The notes under the pieces: generated by a model
Told to the model about the DNA's origin: nothing
Database searches by the model: none
What the model saw: only the letters and a program-made list of their open reading frames with translations
DNA from: Bacteroidales bacterium
GTDB taxonomy: Bacteria; Bacteroidota; Bacteroidia; Bacteroidales; Muribaculaceae
DNA length: 64,000 bases
Assembly: GCA_900770215.1 (NCBI GenBank)
Contig: CAAGJW010000088.1
Location: 1 to 64,000, forward strand
Direction of reading: 5' to 3'
Position numbers and translations under genes: made by a program
Shown: piece by piece, positions 53,925-61,203 of the stretch
Position numbering within the stretch: the stretch's first letter is position 1
How the letters are laid out: every line of letters begins with the position of its first letter

Positions 53925-54860
53925 TTATTTTAAACGTTGTATTATGTTAATTGCATCGTCGGTTGTCATGCACAACTCGTCAAGCATGGCTTGCACGTCG
54001 GCAGGCGTGAGTGCATCGAAGTCCTTCTCTATCGGCACAGCCCACACCCCGCCCATGTCGACCGAGGCCGGGCTGAGCATGAACTGCCCTGCCCCATCGC
54101 CATAGTTGTGAGGGCGGTGCTTGCGCCGAGGAAAGACGACCACACAGTAGTTGCCGCCCTCGGTCCAGCACAATATGTTCTGCATGGGCTCGGGGTCGCC
54201 AGGGCTCACCGGCATCGCCTTTTCAAGCATGTCGAAGAGCTCACTGGCCCTGTGGGCAGTCTTGGCCACAATCAAAAACGACATGCGTGCCATGCCCTGG
54301 CTCAAGGCAAGAAAGCCATCGCCGTTGTCGTCGATGTGCGACAGCTTGCTCTCAAACACCTCTTTACAATAAGGCAGAAAACCCTTGTTGCCAGCCTGGA
54401 AGTGCATGTGGTCGGGGGCCGAGGCACCGCACTTGGGCCCGTTGTAGAACAGCACAAAGTCGCTCAAGTCGTGAGCAAGAGCGAGCATGTGGGGCATGCG
54501 GCCCGCGATGCGCTGCGGCGTGTGCCGCAGCTCGGAGACAGTGAGATGAAGCGGGAAAATGGGATAGGGATTCAGCTGAATCTTGTATTTCCCGTTCCAG
54601 TCAATCGCTTCTTGCTCGGCAGGCTGATTTTGGGCACACAAGAAGCACTTGCGCGCCTTGAGACTGGCAGCGTCGACCTTGGCGGCACTCGAGCGAATGC
54701 GCTCAGGGTTGAACTGCAACACAATCGATGAGGCTCCCACCCTCAACGAGCGCAGCCTGCACGCCTTGAGCGCGCCATAGTTTTGCTTGGCCACGTCCCA
54801 GTTGCTCAGCTGCCTCTCGATGAGGCGGGCTACCTGATTGCTGTAATCACTCTCAGCCAT
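53925..54860 (-). CDS. DUF4922 HIT-superfamily-like protein
   Basis: The 311 aa protein has the phrase NPYPIFPLHLTVSE and the HIT-type motif HMHFQAG (H151, H153, Q155), reminiscent of ATP adenylyltransferase and GDP-hexose phosphorylase (VTC2-like) enzymes. Residues KCFLC (71-75) form a possible Zn site. It probably acts on a nucleotide or nucleotide sugar in the cytoplasm, but the substrate is unknown. It sits between two glycosyltransferase genes and the SpoIID-like gene with gaps of 14 and 18 bases, so it belongs to the operon. Confidence 0.8.
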   Translation of the reverse strand: MAESDYSNQVARLIERQLSNWDVAKQNYGALKACRLRSLRVGASSIVLQFNPERIRSSAAKVDAASLKARKCFLCAQNQPAEQEAIDWNGKYKIQLNPYPIFPLHLTVSELRHTPQRIAGRMPHMLALAHDLSDFVLFYNGPKCGASAPDHMHFQAGNKGFLPYCKEVFESKLSHIDDNGDGFLALSQGMARMSFLIVAKTAHRASELFDMLEKAMPVSPGDPEPMQNILCWTEGGNYCVVVFPRRKHRPHNYGDGAGQFMLSPASVDMGGVWAVPIEKDFDALTPADVQAMLDELCMTTDDAINIIQRLK

Positions 54861-54874
54861 GAGATTTTACTGTA

Positions 54875-56356
54875 TCAATCTTTTTTGTTCATGGCCACAC
54901 GCGCTTGCAGTTCCCAAGTGCGAATGCGGTCTTTATACAAGTTGTTGTTGTTCATCTTCACCACATCGAGCGAGGCATCGCTGTTGTCGTCCCAGCGGCG
55001 GCACATGTACACAGGCGTGTAGACACGGCCTATTTGGTAGTGGCGCGAGATGTTGAGGCCCAGGGCATAGTCCTCGCCGTAGCTGGTGTTGGGCAGCTTC
55101 ACTTCGCGCAGCACAGGGGTGTAGAAAGCACGCGGAGCGCCCAGGCCATTGATGCGCAGAGCGTTGTTGCGGCCGTTCTCGGGAGTCCACTCCTTGTGGT
55201 CGATAATACCGGGGGCTATCATGTTGCCGTCGAAGTCGGTCATCATGTAGGTGCCCACGACCATGGCCACATTTTGCTCATAGAAGGCCTTCACCATCGT
55301 GGTGAGCGTGTTTTCATCCTTGTACATATCGTCGCTGTCGAGCTGCACGATAAACTTGCCAGCCTTCTCGTGATGAGCGGCCAGGTTCCAGTAGCCGCCT
55401 ATGCCCATGTCATAGTAGTCGGCAATGATGTGTATCATGCGGGGATCGTCTTTGAACTCGTCGATGGCTTCGCGCGTGCCGTCGGTCGAGAAGTTGTCGA
55501 CCACCATGAGGTTGAACTTGAAGTCGGTCTTCTGCATCAACACGCTCTTGATGGCATCGCGAATGGTGCGAATGCGGTTGCGCACGGGTATCATCACCGT
55601 GGCCTCGACTGCGAAGTCGCCCTGGTTGAACTCGATGTGCCTGAAGTTGGGCTTGCCGTCGGCCTTGACAGGAGCCAGGTAGCCGCCTATCTCTTTCAAG
55701 TGCTCGGTCACGGCCTGCTCCATCTCGATCTGGCGTCCGCGGTTCTTGGGATCGACATAGTCGAAAATCTTCTCGCCGCTCTTGCGTGTGTCGAGCTCGA
55801 CATCGCTGTAGAGGTACTCGTTGATGTGGGTGATGGCGGCACGTTGCGACAACTTAAGGCGCAGGTCGTAGAGACCGGCAAACTCATAGTCGGCCTTCAT
55901 GGCAGCCGCAGCCTGCTTGAAGCACTGTGCACAGAAGAAGAGCACCGACCCGAAGTCGAAGTCGTCGCGCAGGCTGCCATACTGGTAGTCGATGACAGGA
56001 GACTTGTCGGCACCCTTGTCGGTCACATTGTAATGATCGGCATAGAGCATGCCACTCTGGCTGTCGTGGGCAATCTGCACCAAGCGGTCGATGGCAAAGG
56101 GAGCAAACTTGAGCGTGTCGTACTTGGTGTAGAGCAACACAAAGTCGGCGTCGGCCTTGTCGGCGATCGTCCTCATCGTGGCACTGGCATTGAGGTTTTT
56201 CACATTGAGCACCTCGCAGCCCTCGACAGTGCCTTGAGCCTCGGGGCCGGCCAGCAAGTAGATCTTGTTGACAAGCGAGCTCGACTTGAGGCCGTCGATA
56301 GTCTTTTGTGCCTGCTCTTTCTCGGCAAAGGGGATGAAGCAATTTATTTTAGTCAT
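54875..56356 (-). CDS. Tandem GT-A glycosyltransferase, copy 1
   Basis: The 493 aa protein appears to contain two GT-A-like folds. The C-terminal domain (about 250-440) is a standard family 2 enzyme with VMIPVRNRIRTIRD, VDNFSTDGT and the metal motif LDSDD (339-343). The N-terminal half (about 1-180) has the same strand order ([31 protein letters not shown]) but TKYD where DxD should be, so it is probably inactive. There is no membrane segment. It is paralogous to the next gene upstream and 14 bases from the DUF4922 gene. Donor and acceptor are unknown. Confidence 0.85.
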   Translation of the reverse strand: MTKINCFIPFAEKEQAQKTIDGLKSSSLVNKIYLLAGPEAQGTVEGCEVLNVKNLNASATMRTIADKADADFVLLYTKYDTLKFAPFAIDRLVQIAHDSQSGMLYADHYNVTDKGADKSPVIDYQYGSLRDDFDFGSVLFFCAQCFKQAAAAMKADYEFAGLYDLRLKLSQRAAITHINEYLYSDVELDTRKSGEKIFDYVDPKNRGRQIEMEQAVTEHLKEIGGYLAPVKADGKPNFRHIEFNQGDFAVEATVMIPVRNRIRTIRDAIKSVLMQKTDFKFNLMVVDNFSTDGTREAIDEFKDDPRMIHIIADYYDMGIGGYWNLAAHHEKAGKFIVQLDSDDMYKDENTLTTMVKAFYEQNVAMVVGTYMMTDFDGNMIAPGIIDHKEWTPENGRNNALRINGLGAPRAFYTPVLREVKLPNTSYGEDYALGLNISRHYQIGRVYTPVYMCRRWDDNSDASLDVVKMNNNNLYKDRIRTWELQARVAMNKKD

Positions 56357-56395
56357 AGTGGTGTTGTGTTTTTTTATAGTTATTTTGAAATTATA

Positions 56396-57859
56396 TTATT
56401 TAGCTGTTTTGTTTTTCAGAATGCGAGCCTTTACCTCCCAGGTGCGAATGCGGTCCTTGTAGGTGTTGTTGGCATTTTCCTTGTCGATGTCGAGGTTGGC
56501 ATCGGTGTTGTCGTCCCAGCGGCGGGCGCAAGTCATCACGTCCCACACGCGTCCCACACGATAGTCGCGCGACACCCTGAGTCCCATGGCATAGTCCTCG
56601 CCATAGCAGGTGTTGGGCAGGTTGATGGCCCGGTACACTGTTGTGTAGAATGCGCGCGGACCACCGAAGCCATTGACATGAAGGGCATTGTTGCGGCCAT
56701 TCTCGGCCGTCCACTCGTGATGGTCGATCACACCTGGAGCAATCTCGTTGAGGTCGACATCGGTCACCTTGTAGGTGCCGCACACCATGGCGGCATTCTC
56801 CTTGTAGAACTCGGCTATCATCGTAGCGAGCGTGGCAGGCGTGGCATACACGTCGTCGCTGTCGAGCCCGATGGCAAACTTGCCGCAGCGCTCGTCGTTG
56901 ATGGCAAGATTCCAGCAACCGCCTATGCCCAAGTCGTCGCGGTCGGGGATGATGTGAATCACGCGGGGATCGGCCTTGGCAAGCTCGTCGATGATCTCAC
57001 TGGTGCCGTCGGTCGAGTGATTGTCGACAATGATGAGGTTGAACTTGAAGCCGGCCTTCTGCATGAGCACGCTCTCGATGGCATCCTTGATCACGCGCTT
57101 GCGATTGAGCACAGGTATCACCACTGTGGCCTCGACGGGAAACTGCTGCTCGTCGAAGTCGATGTCGCGGTAGTCGCTTGGGGCCAGGTATGCCCCTATT
57201 CGCTTCAAGTGGGCCGTACAAGCGTCTTCCATTTCCTTTTGTGATTCGGCATTTTTAGGGTCGCAGTAGTCAAATATTTTTTCACCGCTTGAGCGATGAT
57301 CGAGTTCGACGTCGGTATACAGGTACTCATCGACATGCTCAATGCCGTATTTTTCCTGAAGCAAGAGCCTCAAGTCGTAGAATCCGGCAGCACGGTAGTC
57401 GCGGGTGATGCGCGATGCCGCCTCCTTGAGGTGAGCGGTGTTGAAAAAGAGCACCGACCCGAAGTCGAAATCGTCGCGCAGGCTGCCCTCTTGGCAGTCA
57501 ATCACCGGAGCCTTGGTGCGCTTGTCGCCGCTCATGTGGTAATGGTCGGCATAGAGCATGCCGGCATCGGTATCCTGGGCAATGCCCACAAGGCGCAGCA
57601 TGGCCTTGTAGTTCATGTGCAGCGTGTCGTATTTATTGTAGAAAAATGTGTACTCGCTCTTGGCAGCATCGGCGATGGCTTGCATCGTTTTGGTCGATGT
57701 GAGATCGGGCACTGCCAGCACCTCACAGCCGGCATGACCAGCAGCAAGAGGTGTTGAAGAAAGCAGGAAAATGCGGTCGACAAGAGGCTCTTCGCGCAGT
57801 CCTTTCACAGTGTCGCTCACCTGTTCATCGGCAGTGTAAGGAATGAAACAATCAATCAT
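56396..57859 (-). CDS. Tandem GT-A glycosyltransferase, copy 2
   Basis: This 487 aa paralogue of the gene at 54875 has the same two-part layout: a degenerate N-terminal GT-A-like half ([35 protein letters not shown]) and a catalytic C-terminal half with [23 protein letters not shown] and the metal motif LDSDD. The two copies align over their full length, with a clearly conserved [14 protein letters not shown] segment. The duplication is local, and both were kept with intact motifs, so they probably add different sugars or act on different acceptors. Confidence 0.85.
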   Translation of the reverse strand: MIDCFIPYTADEQVSDTVKGLREEPLVDRIFLLSSTPLAAGHAGCEVLAVPDLTSTKTMQAIADAAKSEYTFFYNKYDTLHMNYKAMLRLVGIAQDTDAGMLYADHYHMSGDKRTKAPVIDCQEGSLRDDFDFGSVLFFNTAHLKEAASRITRDYRAAGFYDLRLLLQEKYGIEHVDEYLYTDVELDHRSSGEKIFDYCDPKNAESQKEMEDACTAHLKRIGAYLAPSDYRDIDFDEQQFPVEATVVIPVLNRKRVIKDAIESVLMQKAGFKFNLIIVDNHSTDGTSEIIDELAKADPRVIHIIPDRDDLGIGGCWNLAINDERCGKFAIGLDSDDVYATPATLATMIAEFYKENAAMVCGTYKVTDVDLNEIAPGVIDHHEWTAENGRNNALHVNGFGGPRAFYTTVYRAINLPNTCYGEDYAMGLRVSRDYRVGRVWDVMTCARRWDDNTDANLDIDKENANNTYKDRIRTWEVKARILKNKTAK

Positions 57860-57882
57860 AATGGAATTATTTAGTCTATAGT

Positions 57883-60800
57883 TTATTGTTGCTTGTTGAG
57901 GAATTGCATCACATCACCCACGATGGCATCGCGCGAACCAGGGTCGACCACCGTCTCAAGCGGGAAGCCCATCACCACGGTGCGATAGGTACCGCAGTCT
58001 ACAGCCACAGCAGCAGGCTTGTTGTTCTCGCCATAGCGCATGTAGGTCTGGCCGCGGTCGTCGGCAGGCATGATGGCATCGGGCGACTCCACAGCATAGA
58101 TCTTGCTGTTGAGCTGCTGCACAAAGGTGGCCGTGCGGCCGTCGACGAGAGCGCCAAAACTGGTGGGCACAGTCACCACCTGACCCTTGTCGCAGGCCCG
58201 CGAAGCGCGCAGCTTGTAGCCCAGCACTGTGCTTGCAAAGGTTCTCTCGGCATCGCTGGCCTTGGCATTGTTCCAAACGTCGCTGCCCACATAGGCACCG
58301 CTCATGAGCAAGTTGCCGCCTGCATCGGTGAAACGCTTGATGGCTTGCATCAGCTGGGGGGTAAATATCTTGTAGCGGTCGGGATAGGCGCCACGGCCAT
58401 TGGGCACCTGCTTCTGCTTGCCCAGGATGAGGTCGACCGCCTTGAAATCCTCGCTGCTCACCTTGCCAGCGCCAAAGGCATCGGCACTCAACGACACAAA
58501 CGAGTAGCCTGCGTTGAGCAGCGACTGGCCATGAATAGCCGTGTAGTCGAAGGTGTTGCCTGCCACGGGCTCGGTCTCGTGGTCGCTGCGGCTGTCGCCG
58601 AAGCCCGTGTCGTCGTCGTCTTTCCACTCGAGGCTGCGGTCAAACTCGTATTGCTTGCCCACATAGTTGACCTGCTGCACATAGTCAACGCCGTGGTCTT
58701 TCTCGTCAAGGAAGCCGGCCATCTTGTCGCCGTCGAACCAGTCGGGCGCACTCAGCCTGGTGAAGCCGTTGACAACAGCAACGTTGCCCTTGCTGCTCTT
58801 GGCAACACCGAGCGACAGCACCTCGCTGGGGAAGCTGCGGCCGCCGTCGTTTACTGCCACCACCTTGTAGCTGTGCACAAGATTGTCTTTTACATAGGTG
58901 ACATATTTTGTATCCTTGGTCACTGCAAGCTGCTTGAAGCCGCTACCAGCCACGCGCTCATACACGATGTACTTCTTGGCATCGGCATTGTCGCTGAGCG
59001 AGTCGGGAGTGGGTTTCCAATTCAAAATATAGCAGTCGTCGCTCACGCGGTCGATGGCAAAGCTGTTGACTGGCAGTGGCTGCACCACATAGTCGCGATG
59101 ATCGCGCTGAGCGATAAACTTGAGGATGCCCTTGTAGATGGCACGGCTCACGTCGAAGCGGAAGTTGGGATCAAGACCATATTTCATGTCGGCAAAATTC
59201 TGGTGCGAGAGCAATTCCATGAGCAAGGCAGGCACCTCGGGCACACGGGCCTCGTAGTAGCTGGCATCGCGCATGCCGCGACGGGTCCAGTTGGGCTCAT
59301 ATTTGGCACGAATGTCGTTGACAACCTGGCTCGTGACAATATTGGCAAACTTGCGCGACAGCTCGCGCGGGGTACCATCGACGTACCGGGAAAACTGCTT
59401 GCCGTTTTGCTTGGTGCAATAGATGATGAGTGTGCCTATGATGTCGTCGCCCGGAGTCGTGCCGGCATCGGTGTGCAGGCAGAACGACACATCGACAGGC
59501 ACATTCAGGCCCTTGCGGGCAGGCAGCACAGCCGAGCCGCCTGCAAGATAGTTGACCCACAAGCCGCGGCAGCGGTAATCGTCGGTATAATCGTTGATGC
59601 CGTGTGTGGGCGTATACACGCTGTCGGGGAAGCCGGCCCACTGCAGGTAGTAGCGGCTGCCTATTTCAAACAGGGGATAGTTGCCACTGCTCACATATTT
59701 GTAGTCCACGCCAGGCTTGCCCAGCGATTTCTCGTTTTCCTGTTGAGCGGCCAGTTGCTTGTTTTCCTCGGTGGGGAGTGCAACACGGCGTGCTACCATG
59801 TTGGTTCCTCCGCCCACTTTGATGGCGTCGGCGGTGACCACGCGGTTTTCATCCTTGGAGAAGTTGCTCAAGGTCACCACATTCTTGTTGAGTCCCTTTT
59901 GAAGCTGAAAGGTGCCCAGATACACCCACACGCCGCCGGCCATGGTCTGGTCGACGACATACTCCTCGGGGCCTGCCAGGCTATTGACCGTGTAGCGGGC
60001 ATCGGTGGTGCTGCCAGGCACGGTCTTGTAGCTCACATAGATGGCATAATCGCCAGCCTCGGGCATGTCGACATCCCAATGGGCAAGTGACAGCTTCTTC
60101 TTGTCGCGTGTGGTCGCAACCTGGCGATAGGTGCCCTCGGCAAACGGGTTCTGAAAATCAACATACTGGTCACGCACGTAGGCAAAACCAGCGCCCGTGC
60201 CCTTGGTCCAGGCACACTTGCCGTTTTGCTCGCCATAGGCGCTCGACGCCTTGCCGCCATCGTTGTCGACTATCACAGCCACCTTGTGGGTGTCGCGCTC
60301 ACGGGCATCCCACACATAGGCACCCGCATTTTCAAGCATGGGCATAAGGAAGGGTATCACATAGCTGTGGGTGTACATGTCTTCCACCGTCTGCATCAAG
60401 CGGCCGCGCTGCCACTCCCAGCGGTTGAGCTTGTTTTCAAAATACAAGCCGTGGCTGGGCCACATGACCACGATGTTTCCATCGAGAGCCTTGCTGTAGT
60501 GGCGCTCTTTGTCGGCCGGGGTCACAAAGGGGGCATGCTTGCGCTTATAGCTGCTGTCGAAGTCGATAAAGTAGTCGTCGATATCCACGCCAGCAACGGT
60601 GAGCTTCAGCTTGCTGTTTTGATACTGCGCTCCAAGGGCCGATTTTACATCGGCTTTCATCTTGGCAATAGAAGTCTCGGTGAAGGGGATGTCGCTGAAA
60701 TTCTCGCTCATGTCGACCACCACCGTGTCGCCACTCATCGCAATGCTCGTGGCACGCACTGTGCCTATGCCCATGTTGCGAGGCACATTGCCACTCACCA

Positions 60801-60945
60801 CAGCCTGCACTCGTGCCAAGTCGGCATCGCCAAATGCAGCCTGTGCCTGCACGTTGCCAGCTGCGACCAGCCCTGTACAAGCCCAAGCGACCAAAGCAAA
60901 TATCTTACTATTCATCAATCGGTTACAATTATTTATCTGTTCCAT
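57883..60945 (-). CDS. Secreted N-acetylmuramoyl-L-alanine amidase-like protein with golvesin and Fn3 domains
   Basis: The protein has a signal peptide ([20 protein letters not shown]), which favours a start at 60915 as an alternative to 60945. An amidase_3-like zinc site can be traced across the chain: [11 protein letters not shown] (about 188), CLHTDAG (about 490) and [15 protein letters not shown] (about 580). Inserted within this fold, at about 270-380, is a golvesin C-terminal-like beta domain ([13 protein letters not shown], then [17 protein letters not shown] and [12 protein letters not shown]). An Fn3-like domain (about 640-730) and a C-terminal Rossmann-like domain (about 745-1020) follow. 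It should cut peptides from MurNAc in the envelope. It is the first gene of the salvage operon. Confidence 0.82.
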   Translation of the reverse strand: MEQINNCNRLMNSKIFALVAWACTGLVAAGNVQAQAAFGDADLARVQAVVSGNVPRNMGIGTVRATSIAMSGDTVVVDMSENFSDIPFTETSIAKMKADVKSALGAQYQNSKLKLTVAGVDIDDYFIDFDSSYKRKHAPFVTPADKERHYSKALDGNIVVMWPSHGLYFENKLNRWEWQRGRLMQTVEDMYTHSYVIPFLMPMLENAGAYVWDARERDTHKVAVIVDNDGGKASSAYGEQNGKCAWTKGTGAGFAYVRDQYVDFQNPFAEGTYRQVATTRDKKKLSLAHWDVDMPEAGDYAIYVSYKTVPGSTTDARYTVNSLAGPEEYVVDQTMAGGVWVYLGTFQLQKGLNKNVVTLSNFSKDENRVVTADAIKVGGGTNMVARRVALPTEENKQLAAQQENEKSLGKPGVDYKYVSSGNYPLFEIGSRYYLQWAGFPDSVYTPTHGINDYTDDYRCRGLWVNYLAGGSAVLPARKGLNVPVDVSFCLHTDAGTTPGDDIIGTLIIYCTKQNGKQFSRYVDGTPRELSRKFANIVTSQVVNDIRAKYEPNWTRRGMRDASYYEARVPEVPALLMELLSHQNFADMKYGLDPNFRFDVSRAIYKGILKFIAQRDHRDYVVQPLPVNSFAIDRVSDDCYILNWKPTPDSLSDNADAKKYIVYERVAGSGFKQLAVTKDTKYVTYVKDNLVHSYKVVAVNDGGRSFPSEVLSLGVAKSSKGNVAVVNGFTRLSAPDWFDGDKMAGFLDEKDHGVDYVQQVNYVGKQYEFDRSLEWKDDDDTGFGDSRSDHETEPVAGNTFDYTAIHGQSLLNAGYSFVSLSADAFGAGKVSSEDFKAVDLILGKQKQVPNGRGAYPDRYKIFTPQLMQAIKRFTDAGGNLLMSGAYVGSDVWNNAKASDAERTFASTVLGYKLRASRACDKGQVVTVPTSFGALVDGRTATFVQQLNSKIYAVESPDAIMPADDRGQTYMRYGENNKPAAVAVDCGTYRTVVMGFPLETVVDPGSRDAIVGDVMQFLNKQQ

Positions 60946-60980
60946 TGTCGTGCCATGAAACACACTCTTTGTTAAGATTA

Positions 60981-60988
60981 CAAAAATA
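60981..60988 (-). promoter_or_regulatory. -7 box of the peptidoglycan-salvage operon
   Basis: TATTTTTG on the minus strand fits TAnnTTTG exactly, 35 bases before the ATG at 60945. No clear -33 box was seen. It could drive all twelve genes down to 43004, since the largest gap downstream is 70 bases. Confidence 0.5.
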
Positions 60989-61102
60989 CTATAAACATTC
61001 CGTTTACACACTTAAAAGTGATGTAAATTTCCCTATTTTTCACATTTTTTATTATTTAAGCACACATTTTTGAATTACAGTACTTATTCATATAAAAGTC
61101 AA

Positions 61103-61144
61103 GCGTCCACACACACATCTATAACATGGCAAAAGCGTGGACGC
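61103..61144 (-). terminator. Terminator of the second amidase gene
   Basis: GCGTCCAC (61103-61110) and GTGGACGC (61137-61144) form a perfect 8-bp stem with a 26-base loop. A T-rich stretch follows on the minus strand. The long loop lowers confidence, but the position, about 60 bases after the stop at 61204, fits. Confidence 0.55.
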
Positions 61145-61203
61145 CTGGCAAGATTTTTCATCTGCGTGTTTTCTCACATTATGTAGTGAGCACACATATC
61201 GGG

